In this document: positions 17,314 to 27,060 of the stretch, one piece after another | Position numbering within the stretch: the stretch's first letter is position 1 | Layout: each line of letters opens with the position of its first letter | Source: Arsenicibacter rosenii | Lineage (GTDB): Bacteria > Bacteroidota > Bacteroidia > Cytophagales > Spirosomataceae | Direction: 5' to 3' | Length of the DNA: 64,000 bases | Assembly: GCF_001870735.1 (NCBI RefSeq) | Contig: NZ_MORL01000005.1 | Location: 207,736 to 271,735 of the forward strand | Program-made: the position numbers and the translations under genes | The notes under the pieces: generated by a model | Database searches by the model: none | Seen by the model: the letters and a program-made list of their open reading frames with translations, nothing else | Told to the model about the DNA's origin: nothing

Positions 17314-18402
17314 ATGATCCAGAACGTATTAGTTGTCGGGCTGGGTAAAGTAGGGTCTCTGGTAGGTGTATTGCTTGGCCGCAAGTTTTCGGTAACGGGC
17401 TTCGACAAACACCAGCCGGCCTACGAAAACCTCCCCTTTCCGACGCTTCAGGGCGACATTTCCGATGCAACCGCGTTCGAAAAAATCCTTCAGGGATTCG
17501 ACGCTGTGGTTTCCTGTCTGCCCTATTCCCTGAACTTGCCGATTGCGCAGACTGCCCATACACTTGGTGTTCACTATTTTGACCTTACCGAAGACGTTCC
17601 GACAACCAATGCGATCCGCGACATGGCCAAAACCGGCACATCGGTTATGGCCCCGCAATGCGGCCTCGCGCCGGGCTATATCGGTATCGTCGGGGCAGAC
17701 TTAGCCAACCGTTTCGACCGCCTGCGCGACATCGAACTGCGTGTGGGGGCCCTTCCCCAAAACCCGAACGGCCTCCTGGGCTATTCGTTTACGTGGTCAC
17801 CGGCAGGTGTTATCAACGAATACCTGAACGACTGTGAGGTCATTCAGAACGGTGTCCGGAAATGGGTGAGTGCCCTCGACGGGCTGGAGGTGATTAATAT
17901 GCATGGCATGGAGTTCGAAGCCTTTTCGACGTCGGGTGGCCTGGGCACCATGTGTGAGACCTACGAAGGACAGCTAGACACGCTCAACTACAAGACGATC
18001 CGCTATCCCGGCCACGCGAAGCTGATGCGCTTTCTGCTCTATGAACTTATCCTGAAAGATAAACGGGAACTGGCCGAGCAAATCCTGACCGAAGCCAAAC
18101 CGCCGGTTCAGGATGATGTCGTCTACGTATATGCCGTTGTCGAAGGCTGGAAAAACGGGCAGCTGAAACGCGAAGAGTTTGCCCATGCCTACCACCCGAT
18201 TGCCCTCGAAGGGCGGCGGTGGCGGGCGATTTCGTGGACGACAGCCGCGTCAGTAGCGGCCGTGGTGGAACTGGTTGCCGATGGCCGTTTACCGCAGCAG
18301 GGTTTCCTGAAGCAGGAAGACATTCCGCTCGATGCATTTCTGCAAACACTTAACGGCTCTATCTATGAAGCCGCTCACAAATCACAGGTAATGACCCTGT
18401 AA
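17314..18402 (+). CDS. Saccharopine dehydrogenase family protein
   Basis: A 362-residue cytoplasmic oxidoreductase. Residues 1-120 form an NAD(P)-binding Rossmann domain ('NVLVVGLGKVGSLVGVLLGRK', 'LQGDISDATAFEKILQGFDAVVSCLPY'). The later 'GLAPGYIGIVGADLANRFD' and 'RYPGHAKLMRFLLYELILKD' match the C-terminal catalytic domain of saccharopine dehydrogenase and lysine 6-dehydrogenase relatives. The exact substrate (lysine, saccharopine or a polyamine precursor) is not decided by sequence. It stands alone; a long imperfect hairpin follows. Confidence 0.88.
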   Translation: MIQNVLVVGLGKVGSLVGVLLGRKFSVTGFDKHQPAYENLPFPTLQGDISDATAFEKILQGFDAVVSCLPYSLNLPIAQTAHTLGVHYFDLTEDVPTTNAIRDMAKTGTSVMAPQCGLAPGYIGIVGADLANRFDRLRDIELRVGALPQNPNGLLGYSFTWSPAGVINEYLNDCEVIQNGVRKWVSALDGLEVINMHGMEFEAFSTSGGLGTMCETYEGQLDTLNYKTIRYPGHAKLMRFLLYELILKDKRELAEQILTEAKPPVQDDVVYVYAVVEGWKNGQLKREEFAHAYHPIALEGRRWRAISWTTAASVAAVVELVADGRLPQQGFLKQEDIPLDAFLQTLNGSIYEAAHKSQVMTL

Positions 18403-18409
18403 GATTGGA

Positions 18410-18470
18410 CAGGCTGACGGGATTGGCAGGATAGTTTTCGTTACTAACTCCTGTCAACCCCGTCAGCCTG
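18410..18470. repeat. Long inverted repeat (REP-like hairpin)
   Basis: CAGGCTGACGGG at 18410-18421 pairs perfectly with 18459-18470, and the next 10 bases on each side pair with two imperfections. This makes a stem of about 22 bp around a 17-base loop. There is no U-tract, so it is more like a dispersed palindromic repeat or processing stem than a classical terminator. Confidence 0.75.
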
Positions 18471-18634
18471 CCTGCTAAAAACGCCGTTTCTGTGCGATTT
18501 ACCCCATATTCTGTGTCTTTTTAACCACATCAGCCAGGTAGCCCAACCTATCCGGACGCCGTCTTCTTCTTGTCACTCCATCAGTAAAACGGTACAGGTT
18601 TCCGCTTTGGATGTAAGGATTGCCCTTCTTTTTC

Positions 18635-19978
18635 ATGCAAAATACCGCGCCCACCGGCACTTATCGCTGGCGAATTGTTGCCGTTTTATTTCTGGCTACC
18701 ACGATCAACTACATCGATCGGCAGGTTTTGTCGTTTACGATGACCGACGAGCTGTTCCGGCGCGAAATGCTCGGCCTTGGTCCCGACGACCTGTTGACGC
18801 CGGAAGCCATCGACCGGTTCCGGATTCAGTATGGTGATGTGGTGGCGGCATTCCAGTTTACGTATGCGCTGGGCCTGCTGACCATCGGCTACCTGATCGA
18901 CCGGATCGGTACCAAGCGCGGATTTTCACTGGGCATTCTCGTATGGAGTATTGCGGGCGTTATGACCACCTTCGTACAATCTATTTCGGGACTAGCACTG
19001 GCCCGAACCGTATTGGGTATCGGAGAAGCCGCCAACTTTCCGTCGGCGATCAAAACGGTATCTATCTGGTTCCCGAAGCACGAACGCTCCTTTGCCAACG
19101 GCCTGTTCAACGCCGGCACCAACGTCGGTATCATCCTGACCGCCCTGCTGGTTCCGTACCTGATTCTGCACTTTGGCTGGCGCAGTTCGTTTTTCGTAAC
19201 CGGTATTCTGGGCTTTTTCCTGCTCATCCTGTGGTGGCGTACCTACACGCGTCCCGAATACAGCAATGCCGTTTCTCCTGCCGAACTGGCGTACATCCGG
19301 CAACGGGACGACAGCCCGCAGGCTCCCGAAAAAATTTCATGGCTTAACCTGCTGAGTTATAAACAAACCTGGGCTTTGGTGATTGGTAAGTTCCTGGCCG
19401 ATCCGATCTGGTATTTCTACATGATCTGGCTACCCGACTTTTTTAAGTCAAACGATGCCCTTGACCAGAAACTCGACCTGAGCAGCTTCGGTCTTCCGTT
19501 CCTGATCATCTATGTGGTATCCGACGCGGGCAGTATTTTTTTCGGCTGGCTCAGTACCCAGTTCATGCATCGGGGCTGGTCGGCTAACCGGGCCCGTAAA
19601 ACCACCATGCTCATCTGTGCGCTGTGTGTACTGCCGATTTTTACCGTGGCCCAGACTCATAGCCTTACCATGGCCATTGCCCTGATTTCGCTGGCGACGG
19701 CCGCCCATCAGGGCTGGTCGGCCAACATGTATACGTTTGCTTCGGATTTATTCCCGAAAAGTGTCGTCGGCTCGGTTATGGGCATCGGCGGCATGTCGGG
19801 AGCGGTCGGCGGTATTCTGCTGGCCCAGCAATCGGGGCGAATAATTACAGCTTTTGGCTATTTGCCTATGTTTATTATCGCAAGTTGTGCTTATTTAGTA
19901 GCGTTGATTATTATACACTTTTTATTGCCGAAGCTGGAGCCGGTAAGTGCAGAAGAGTTAGCAGGTGCAGCTGTCTAA
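18635..19978 (+). CDS. MFS transporter, hexuronate (ExuT-like) family
   Basis: A 447-residue inner-membrane carrier with about 12 hydrophobic segments. 'TTINYIDRQVLSF' in the first helix, 'GYLIDRIGTKRGFSLGILVWS' (MFS motif A) and 'GIGEAANFPSAIKTVSIWFPKHERSFANGLFNAGTNVG' are signatures of the anion:cation symporter family that includes ExuT. The start ATG 18635 follows an in-frame TTG at 18620; the ATG gives the better N-terminus. Tagaturonate reductase follows directly, which strongly suggests galacturonate/tagaturonate uptake and use. Confidence 0.92.
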   Translation: MQNTAPTGTYRWRIVAVLFLATTINYIDRQVLSFTMTDELFRREMLGLGPDDLLTPEAIDRFRIQYGDVVAAFQFTYALGLLTIGYLIDRIGTKRGFSLGILVWSIAGVMTTFVQSISGLALARTVLGIGEAANFPSAIKTVSIWFPKHERSFANGLFNAGTNVGIILTALLVPYLILHFGWRSSFFVTGILGFFLLILWWRTYTRPEYSNAVSPAELAYIRQRDDSPQAPEKISWLNLLSYKQTWALVIGKFLADPIWYFYMIWLPDFFKSNDALDQKLDLSSFGLPFLIIYVVSDAGSIFFGWLSTQFMHRGWSANRARKTTMLICALCVLPIFTVAQTHSLTMAIALISLATAAHQGWSANMYTFASDLFPKSVVGSVMGIGGMSGAVGGILLAQQSGRIITAFGYLPMFIIASCAYLVALIIIHFLLPKLEPVSAEELAGAAV

Positions 19979-20006
19979 TTTTATGCCCTCAATTCGTATG
20001 TTGACT

Positions 20007-21500
20007 ATGACCAAACTTAATCGTACAACCCACCCTGTTTCCTCAAACCCGGAACGTGTGTTACAATTCGGCACGGGCGTCCTCCTGCGCGGACTTGTTG
20101 ACTATCAAATTGATAAGGCCAACAAACAGGGTCTTTTCAATGGTTCGGTTGTCATCGTTAAATCAACGGGCGGCACAACCGATGAGTTTGCCCAACAGGA
20201 TAATTTATATACCGTTGCCGTTCGCGGCGTACGGCAGGGGCAAAGTATCAGTGAAAACACGCTGGTAACGTCGGTAAGCCGGGTACTATCGGCCCAGACA
20301 GCATGGCGCGACATCCTGAATCTGGCGAAAAGCCCGAGCCTGCGGGTCATTGTCTCGAACACCACAGAGGTCGGTTTACAGTATGTAGAAGAGAGCATTT
20401 TCCAGAATCCTCCCCAATCATTTGCCGGTAAACTGACGGCGTTTCTGTACGAGCGGTTTAAGGATGTAGGCGGGTCACGGAACCGTGGCCTGGTGGTCAT
20501 TCCAACAGAACTTGTGGTAGACAACGGCTTGAAGCTGCGTGATCTGGTCGAACGCTTAGCGGCTCACAACGAATTGGGTAAGCTCTTCAGCAAATGGCTT
20601 AAATTCCACGTCCGCTTCTGCAACTCGCTCGTAGACCGCATTGTCCCGGGCAAACCGGAAGCGGGTATCAAAAAACAGATTGAAGAGGAGCTTGGCTACG
20701 AAGATGATCTGCTGACGATGACGGAGCCGTATCATCTCTGGGCCATCGAAGGCGACGACCGTGTGAAAGAAATCCTTTCGTTTGCCGGTGCCAACCCGAA
20801 TACCATCGTGATCGACGAAGATATTACGTTTTACCGCGAGCGTAAACTCCGCGTCCTGAACGGCAGCCATACCATCAGCGTACCGCTAGCCTACCTTCTG
20901 GGCCACGAAATTGTGCTCGACATGATGAATGATCCGTTGTCGAGTCAGTTTATCCGGGAGGTAATGCAGCAGGAAATCGTGCCGACGGTCCCGGCCGACG
21001 ATGTAGCGCTGGTAAAAGAGTTTGCCGACGAAGTGCTGGACCGCTTCCGGAATCCGAGCATTGAGCACCTGTTGCTGAACATTACCGTTCAGGAGTCGGC
21101 TAAAATGCAGGCGCGGAATGTAACTACCCTCCAGCGTTATTACGAACTCTTCAACAAAGTACCCGACCGGTTTGCCCTTGGCTTTGCGGCTTACCTGCGG
21201 TTTATGAAGGTAACGCACGAAGATAAAGGCACCTACTACGGCGAAGTGGATGTAGCGGCCGGTCTGCTGAATTATCCGGTTAAAGATGACCGGGCCGCTT
21301 ATTACTACGGCATCTGGCCTGCTGTACAAACCAGCGACGAAGCATCAGTACGGGCCTTTGTGGAAAAGGTTTGTTCGGATAAAGACTTCTGGAAAGCGGA
21401 CTTATCGGCCCTGCCAGGCTGGGTTGACGCGGTATCCGGTTATTTGTATAAAATGCTCAACAAAGGCGTCCGTGCGACGGTGAAAGAGGCATTGGCATAA
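20007..21500 (+). CDS. uxaB: Tagaturonate reductase (altronate oxidoreductase)
   Basis: A 497-residue mannitol-dehydrogenase-family enzyme that reduces D-tagaturonate to D-altronate with NADH in galacturonate catabolism. The N-terminus 'LNRTTHPVSSNPERVLQFGTGVLLRGLVDYQIDKAN' aligns well with UxaB. The catalytic-domain motifs 'VRFCNSLVDRIVPGKP' and 'KLRVLNGSHT' (catalytic Lys/Asn/His region) are present. I chose ATG 20007 because it matches the family N-terminus; in-frame ATGs also exist at 19983 and 19998, and the frame overlaps the transporter's end. It lies immediately after the hexuronate transporter and is probably in one operon. Confidence 0.93.
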   Translation: MTKLNRTTHPVSSNPERVLQFGTGVLLRGLVDYQIDKANKQGLFNGSVVIVKSTGGTTDEFAQQDNLYTVAVRGVRQGQSISENTLVTSVSRVLSAQTAWRDILNLAKSPSLRVIVSNTTEVGLQYVEESIFQNPPQSFAGKLTAFLYERFKDVGGSRNRGLVVIPTELVVDNGLKLRDLVERLAAHNELGKLFSKWLKFHVRFCNSLVDRIVPGKPEAGIKKQIEEELGYEDDLLTMTEPYHLWAIEGDDRVKEILSFAGANPNTIVIDEDITFYRERKLRVLNGSHTISVPLAYLLGHEIVLDMMNDPLSSQFIREVMQQEIVPTVPADDVALVKEFADEVLDRFRNPSIEHLLLNITVQESAKMQARNVTTLQRYYELFNKVPDRFALGFAAYLRFMKVTHEDKGTYYGEVDVAAGLLNYPVKDDRAAYYYGIWPAVQTSDEASVRAFVEKVCSDKDFWKADLSALPGWVDAVSGYLYKMLNKGVRATVKEALA

Positions 21501-21508
21501 CTATCATA

Positions 21509-21534
21509 TAGAGACGCAAAATTTTGCGTCTCTA
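21509..21534. repeat. 26-bp perfect palindrome (TAGAGACGC type)
   Basis: A perfect palindrome with arm TAGAGACGCAAAA, just after the uxaB stop and before a separate terminator. Its outer TAGAGAC matches the palindrome at 40390-40417, which suggests a dispersed REP-like family. Confidence 0.8.
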
Positions 21535-21545
21535 CTACGGTGCAT

Positions 21546-21585
21546 AAAAAGAGCGGCCACCTGACAGCAGGTGGCCGCTCTTTTT
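21546..21585. terminator. Bidirectional intrinsic terminator
   Basis: An 18-bp perfect stem (arm AAAAAGAGCGGCCACCTG) with a 4-base loop and T-runs on both strands, between convergent uxaB and the MFS gene. Confidence 0.92.
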
Positions 21586-21601
21586 ATCGGGGCGAAAGCT
21601 C

Positions 21602-22870
21602 CTATTCCTCCAGGTAATTCAGATCCTTGCCGTGCGTTTCCGGAATGGTCAGAATCGAATAAAAGCCAAGTACAAAGGCCATCAGGCCCACCAGCGCACC
21701 GGCATTGATAATATCCATGGATGGTTTGAACGCCTGATAGGTCAGTGTCATCGGAATCACCAGCCCACGCACCATGTTCGGAACGGTTGTGGCCGCCGTA
21801 GCCCGCAGGTTGGTACCAAACTGTTCGGCGCCAATGGTCACGAACATGGCCCAGTAGCCGATGCCAAAGCCCAGCACCAGGGCTGTTCCGTACAGCGTAG
21901 CGGCGCTTTTCAGACCGCCGTACAGATAAAACAAGCTCACTGCCAGGGTCAGCCCCATCAGCAACGACACCGCCTTTTTGCGCGAGTGAAGGGCATGACT
22001 GATGACCCCGCTCGACAAATCGCCGAAGGCCAGCCCGACGTATGTCCACATAATCGTCAATCCGGGCTTGATTGGCTCTTCGATACCGAATGCTTTTCCG
22101 AACTCATTGCTGAATGTTGCCAGAATACCGATCACAAACCAGGTCGGCAGGCCGATACCGATGCATTTCAGATAGCGCGACAAGCGGTCTGTACTCGTAA
22201 AAAAGGCCAGGAAGTTACCCCGTTCAACGTGCCGCTGCTCGGTTACGTTTTTAAACATGCCGGACTCAATCACCCCAACCCGCAGCAATAACAGGCCGAT
22301 GCCCATCAGACCACCCACGAAGAAGGCCATCTTCCAGTCAAAAAGCTCAACCGTGAAATACGCCACTACGGCTCCGAAAAGTCCGACACCGGCCACCAGC
22401 GAGGTGCCGATCGCCCGCAGTTCTTTCGGTAATACTTCAGATACCAGCGTGATACCCGCCCCCAGCTCGCCCGCCAGACCGATACCGGCGATGAACCGCA
22501 TGTAGGCATAATAATCGGTCGGGTCCATGAACGTCACATCGGCAATGAACCCGCAGGCAATGTTAGCCAGTGAATAGGTAATGATACTGCCGAACAGAAC
22601 CGACAACCGTCCTTTTTTATCACCTAACACACCCCAGATGATGCCCCCAATGAGCAGGCCACCCATCTGCCAGTTCAGAATCCGGGTACCTACGTCCGAA
22701 ATCTGCTCACCACTCAGACCCAGATCCTGTAAGCTGGGGACACGGACAATACCAAAAAGTAATAAATCGTAAATATCAACGAAGTAGCCCAGTGCTGCGA
22801 CAATTACCGGCAGGCTGATTAAATGTTGGGCAGTACTTTTGGTTTTGGGAGTAAGGGTAGGAACAGCCAT
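21602..22870 (-). CDS. MFS transporter (metabolite:H+ symporter / sugar-porter-like)
   Basis: A 422-residue inner-membrane carrier with 12 hydrophobic segments. 'GYFVDIYDLLLFGIV' in TM1, 'GGLLIGGIIWGVLGDKKGRLSVLFGSI' (motif A) and 'RFIAGIGLAGELGAGITLVSEVLPKELRAIG' (second signature) place it in the group including aromatic-acid and sialic-acid-type symporters. The substrate is not predictable. ATG at 22868-22870 is chosen over an upstream in-frame ATG at 22915, because it leaves a short conventional cytoplasmic N-terminus. It is convergent with the galacturonate genes, so a functional link is possible but not shown. Confidence 0.88.
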   Translation of the reverse strand: MAVPTLTPKTKSTAQHLISLPVIVAALGYFVDIYDLLLFGIVRVPSLQDLGLSGEQISDVGTRILNWQMGGLLIGGIIWGVLGDKKGRLSVLFGSIITYSLANIACGFIADVTFMDPTDYYAYMRFIAGIGLAGELGAGITLVSEVLPKELRAIGTSLVAGVGLFGAVVAYFTVELFDWKMAFFVGGLMGIGLLLLRVGVIESGMFKNVTEQRHVERGNFLAFFTSTDRLSRYLKCIGIGLPTWFVIGILATFSNEFGKAFGIEEPIKPGLTIMWTYVGLAFGDLSSGVISHALHSRKKAVSLLMGLTLAVSLFYLYGGLKSAATLYGTALVLGFGIGYWAMFVTIGAEQFGTNLRATAATTVPNMVRGLVIPMTLTYQAFKPSMDIINAGALVGLMAFVLGFYSILTIPETHGKDLNYLEE

Positions 22871-22966
22871 TCGGGGTCGGATTGAGTTTTGCTTTGATTG
22901 AGTACAATAATACAAAATGACAGAAATCCGGCCGAATGACCAAATAAAACCGCCGTAATTTCTCCG

Positions 22967-23704
22967 TTAACCTAAACGGGCCAGAAATTCCTGCTTGCGG
23001 CGGCGGGCAACTTCCACCTCACTGCCATCGGACAGAATAACGCTCCCGCCCTCACCGCGAATGTATTCAGTCAGGTGTTGCAGGTTAATCACAGCCGCGT
23101 GATGAATCCGGAAAAAACCCTGTGTGTCGAGCAGGAGCTCATATTCTTTCAGGGTGCGGGTGGCCACCAGCTGCCGCTTGCCGGTGAGATGAAAGATCGT
23201 ATAATTCTTATGGGCTTCGAGATAAACCACATCCGCCAGCGGTACAAACAACATCCCGCGTGCCGACGGGACGGCTATTTTTTGCAGGGAAGCCGGGGAT
23301 TGATTTTGCTTTTGGTCGGATACCTGCTGGCGCTGCTCCCGTCTTTTCTGCCGGAAGCGCCCGAGTGCCCCTGCCAGCTCGTCCTCATCAACCGGTTTCA
23401 GCAAAAAATCAAACGCATAGGCCCGTAACGCCGGAATGGCATACTGCTGGTAAGCCGTCGTAAAAATAATTTCTGCCCCGTATGCACGGACACGCTCCTG
23501 AAACGTAAATCCATCCATGCCCGGCATTTCTATATCCAGAAAAATCAAATCGGGTTGCAATCGTTCGACGGCCAGCAGGGCTTCCTGCGCTACGCAATAG
23601 CGGCCCAGAATCTCAATATCAGAGGCGACAAAGCCTAGTTTGGCCATAAGCGCATCAAGGCTTGGCTGCTCATCATCGACTAAAATAGCGGTAAAAACTG
23701 CCAC
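22967..23704 (-). CDS. LytTR-family two-component response regulator
   Basis: A 245-residue cytoplasmic regulator. The receiver domain (residues 1-120) has the acidic pair in 'ILVDDEQPSLDAL', the phosphoacceptor Asp in 'PDLIFLDIEMPGMDG', the Thr in 'EIIFTTAYQQYAI' and the Lys in 'FDFLLKPVDEDEL'. The LytTR DNA-binding domain (about 140-245) has 'VVYLEAHKNYTIFHLTGKR', 'GFFRIHHAAVINLQHL' and 'LSDGSEVEVARRRKQEF'. The start codon is GTG. The gene diverges from the matching LytS-type sensor kinase across 56-83 bases, so the two form a system. Confidence 0.95.
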   Translation of the reverse strand: MAVFTAILVDDEQPSLDALMAKLGFVASDIEILGRYCVAQEALLAVERLQPDLIFLDIEMPGMDGFTFQERVRAYGAEIIFTTAYQQYAIPALRAYAFDFLLKPVDEDELAGALGRFRQKRREQRQQVSDQKQNQSPASLQKIAVPSARGMLFVPLADVVYLEAHKNYTIFHLTGKRQLVATRTLKEYELLLDTQGFFRIHHAAVINLQHLTEYIRGEGGSVILSDGSEVEVARRRKQEFLARLG

Positions 23705-23787
23705 AGATCCTGTGTATTAGTGAGTACTCCGAAATATAGCTATACTTACGGGAAGTTCAGGTGTACCCGATTCCTTTCCCTCGTCTG

Positions 23788-26700
23788 ATGCGTCTTTTTG
23801 TGCTAGTCTGTCTGTTTTGCTGTGTTCTGACTGCGTCGGCCGATAGCCGGTTCCGGCACCTGACCGTTGAGAATGGTCTGCCCAGTAACACGACTGACCT
23901 CATTTTCCGCGACTCACGGGGATTTGTCTGGATTGGCACCAACGCCGGACTGGTTCGGTTCGATGGCAGCCGGACCCGTACTTACCTGACCGAACTCGCC
24001 GGCAAATCAATCAATGCCATCCACGAAGATCAGTCCGGCAACCTGTGGATTGGTACGGGAGGCGGCCTGTTCCGGTACACCTATACCCGCGACCGGTTTA
24101 CGCTGATTCAGCTGCCCGCCGGGCTCACCGGATTAACTGCCGGGTGGATTGCCCCCTTTTACATTGATAACCAGCAACAGCTCTGGTTTTTTTATCCGGC
24201 GAAATGGGCAGTATTTACTCTCAACATCCGGACCTTACGTGTCCTGTATCGCAGCCCGGGCACCGAACTGACAGACCGGCTCATTCCGTATCCCCAACAG
24301 CCGTTTCAACCCCTGAAAGTTATTTACAGCCGGTCAGATCAGGGCGGAATCGTTAAACGAAGCATCCGGAACGGGCAGGTTCTTCAGCCGGAGCTCTTTT
24401 TTAATCCTTCCTCAGTAAAACGGCCTGCGCCCGTTTTTTCTTTTTCCTACTGGCTTGTGCCCGAAAACGACAGCATCGTCTGGGCGGGTGGCGATGCAGG
24501 GTTGATCCGGCTCAATACAGCGAATGCACAGTTCAGGCAGTTCAGACCTGCGCTGTCTCCGACAGGCACCATCAATCACCTGACGGCCTTTGGTGACCAT
24601 CAACTGGCCGTCAGCTCATCGGGTAGCGGATTGTTACTTTTTAACACAAAAACACGCCGTTTTTACGCCCGGTTCAGTGTGCAGCGCGCCAATCAGCTCA
24701 GCATTGCCGGAGATAACGTAAACCGAACGTTTGTCGATTCGGCGGGCCTTATTTTCTGTTCGCTGAACAATGGACGCGGGGTAAGCTATACGTCCCTGCA
24801 ACCCACTCCTTTCCGGCAGGTTTACGGACAACTACAGGCCGCAAACCTTCACCTGCCCGATGAGACCGTCAGTGCCGTTTGTCAGGCCGGAGCAACAGGC
24901 CTGCTGCTGGGTACGCCTTACGGTCTGGTGTCGGTAGCACAAACCGGCCATCCCGCAAAGCGGTTAAACCGGCTTCCCGGTATTACCAGTCTGGTACCTG
25001 TTGACAAATTCTTTGTTCTGGCCGGTACCAGCCACGGACTTTTTCTGGCGCATACACAGACCGGCCAGCCAACACCACTGCCTTTTCCGGGCCATTTCCC
25101 GGCTGATCAGGTGTTTGCCATCGTTCAGACAGGCCCCGGCTCCTGGTGGATCAATACCTATTATGGCGCGTTCAGCCTTACGCTTCATCCGGACCGATCC
25201 TTTTCCTGGCAACCGATTGACTTCGCTGATATACCAGGCGCGGCCGTCGTCAATACCGCTGCTTATGTCGATCCGGAACAACGAACCATGTTTGTACTGA
25301 GTGAATACGGCAACCTGATTTACACCTTCCGGCGAACGGATGCAGGCAGGTGGAAACGGGTGGCCAAACAACGGATTGATCTCCTCGGACAACAGATTAC
25401 CTCCGTCCCTAACGCGGCCGACTCACTTAACCTTGCCTGCGGACAAGGGATTTTCCGGTTTCATAAGCAAACCCTTCAGGGAAAACTATACCGGACAGCT
25501 CATCCCCTCAACGGTATCCTGACCAGTGACCGGCATACGTGGTATTTGTCGACAAACGGGCTGTATCAAGGTAATGGGCAGGGGCACTTAGTACGTTATT
25601 TTACCGGTGCAGACGGCATCCGGCCCGGCAACTACATACCGGCGGCGGCTATGCAAGAGACGGGGAAACGATGGTTTTTCGGCAGCCCGGCCGGTTTGTT
25701 TGCCTACCACCCGGCCATTAAACCCACTACCGCTACCGGTCATCCACAACTTACCCGGATGAGCATTGCAGACCAGGCAGATGCCGGCCAGATGGCCGCG
25801 ATCCTGACCGGTAACGGCATTACCCTGACGCCCGGCCAGGAGGATTTTCTACTCGATTGGGTGATCCCTGATCCGATTGCCCCGGCCAGCCATACGTTCC
25901 GGTACCGGCTCGATGGGTATGACAAAAGCTGGCAACAGACCGGTAACCCGGCAACGATCCGGTATACCAACCTGCCCGCCGGTGATTTTCTGCTTCTGGT
26001 TGAAGCGCGGAGTGCATCCGGACAGCTTCAGGCCACCCGCCGGATTCCGGTACAGGTGACAGTTGCTTTTACGAAAACGCGCTGGTATCGGGCGTTGCTG
26101 GTATTTTTACTGCTTTTTACGGTTTCGCTGATTGCCTGGCTACGCATCCGCATCTGGCGCGACGAGCAGGCCAAAGCCGAACTGGCGCGCCTGCAAACCG
26201 AAACCGAGCTCCGGGCGCTGCGGGCACAGATCAACCCCCACTTCGTTTTTAACTGTATGAATACCATTGATGCTTACATCCTGACCGACCGCAACCGGCA
26301 GGCATCGCGGTTTCTGCAACGGTTTTCCAAGCTGATCCGGCTTACACTCGAAAACTCCGAAAGCCGGCTGGTTGCCCTGTCGCAGGAGATCCGGCTGCTT
26401 GATTTATACATCGGTCTGGAAGCCGAACGCTTCAACAATCTCTTCCGGTACCGGATTCTGGTGAGTCCGGAGCTGAACGAGCGTCCTTATCAGATTCCAC
26501 CGTTGCTCGTGCAGCCATTTGTCGAAAATGCCATTCTACACGGTCTGCGCCACCTGCCTGACCCCTCGACCGGTGAACTGACTATTACGATCCGGCTTGC
26601 CGGTGAAACAATGCATGTCTGTATTCAGGATAACGGCATCGGACGGGAGGCATCCGCCCGGCTAAACGCCCAACGCCCCGAAGCGTTCCGGTCGATGGGG

Positions 26701-26829
26701 ATGCATGTCACGGCAGGGCGGATAGCCGTTTACCAGCAACTGTACCGGCAAGCCATCCGCGTCGAAACGACCGACTGTGCGCCAGGCACCCGCGTTGATC
26801 TGTGGCTACCCGCCTTACTGCCTTCGTAA
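23788..26829 (+). CDS. Propeller-type sensor histidine kinase (LytS/His_kinase class)
   Basis: About 1013 residues. A signal peptide (to 'VLTASA') leads to a large periplasmic sensor of two beta-propellers with regulator-propeller repeats ('LPSNTTDLIFRDSRGFVWIGTNAGLVRFDG', 'INAIHEDQSGNLWIGTGGGLFRY'). A Y_Y_Y-like beta-sandwich follows ('FRYRLDGYDKSWQQTGN...YTNLPAGDFLLLVEA'), then one transmembrane helix ('WYRALLVFLLLFTVSLIAWL') and a short coiled coil. The His_kinase core has phosphoacceptor His818 in 'QINPHFVFN', and the ATPase domain has 'DNGIGREAS'. A GTG at 23761 is an alternative start. It likely senses an extracellular glycan and phosphorylates the divergent LytTR regulator. Confidence 0.93.
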   Translation: MRLFVLVCLFCCVLTASADSRFRHLTVENGLPSNTTDLIFRDSRGFVWIGTNAGLVRFDGSRTRTYLTELAGKSINAIHEDQSGNLWIGTGGGLFRYTYTRDRFTLIQLPAGLTGLTAGWIAPFYIDNQQQLWFFYPAKWAVFTLNIRTLRVLYRSPGTELTDRLIPYPQQPFQPLKVIYSRSDQGGIVKRSIRNGQVLQPELFFNPSSVKRPAPVFSFSYWLVPENDSIVWAGGDAGLIRLNTANAQFRQFRPALSPTGTINHLTAFGDHQLAVSSSGSGLLLFNTKTRRFYARFSVQRANQLSIAGDNVNRTFVDSAGLIFCSLNNGRGVSYTSLQPTPFRQVYGQLQAANLHLPDETVSAVCQAGATGLLLGTPYGLVSVAQTGHPAKRLNRLPGITSLVPVDKFFVLAGTSHGLFLAHTQTGQPTPLPFPGHFPADQVFAIVQTGPGSWWINTYYGAFSLTLHPDRSFSWQPIDFADIPGAAVVNTAAYVDPEQRTMFVLSEYGNLIYTFRRTDAGRWKRVAKQRIDLLGQQITSVPNAADSLNLACGQGIFRFHKQTLQGKLYRTAHPLNGILTSDRHTWYLSTNGLYQGNGQGHLVRYFTGADGIRPGNYIPAAAMQETGKRWFFGSPAGLFAYHPAIKPTTATGHPQLTRMSIADQADAGQMAAILTGNGITLTPGQEDFLLDWVIPDPIAPASHTFRYRLDGYDKSWQQTGNPATIRYTNLPAGDFLLLVEARSASGQLQATRRIPVQVTVAFTKTRWYRALLVFLLLFTVSLIAWLRIRIWRDEQAKAELARLQTETELRALRAQINPHFVFNCMNTIDAYILTDRNRQASRFLQRFSKLIRLTLENSESRLVALSQEIRLLDLYIGLEAERFNNLFRYRILVSPELNERPYQIPPLLVQPFVENAILHGLRHLPDPSTGELTITIRLAGETMHVCIQDNGIGREASARLNAQRPEAFRSMGMHVTAGRIAVYQQLYRQAIRVETTDCAPGTRVDLWLPALLPS

Positions 26830-26928
26830 AGGCATTGTTCCGGCAAAAACTGTATTTATGTTTACTTTACTATAAATGAGACATAATCATGGAGTCAGCG
26901 AACCCGTCTTATCCGTACTATACATATT

Positions 26929-27060
26929 ATGCTGATCGAAGTGCTGTCAGAATCAACCGCGCAGGACGATCATCAGGATAAACGACAGGATACCATTGAT
27001 ATCAGCAGCTCAGGCATCACCCTATCCGTAACTGACATCTACGATGGTATTGCCTTCTAG
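26929..27060 (+). CDS. Possible 43-residue small protein
   Basis: An acidic, serine-rich 43-codon frame in the gap after the sensor kinase. Its stop (TAG, 27058-27060) overlaps the stop of the convergent lipoprotein gene by 4 bases, the same tail-to-tail geometry as at 4052-4055 and 9315-9318. No recognised domain and no clear ribosome-binding site. The rest of 26830-26928 holds nothing recognisable. It may be a chance frame. Confidence 0.25.
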   Translation: MLIEVLSESTAQDDHQDKRQDTIDISSSGITLSVTDIYDGIAF

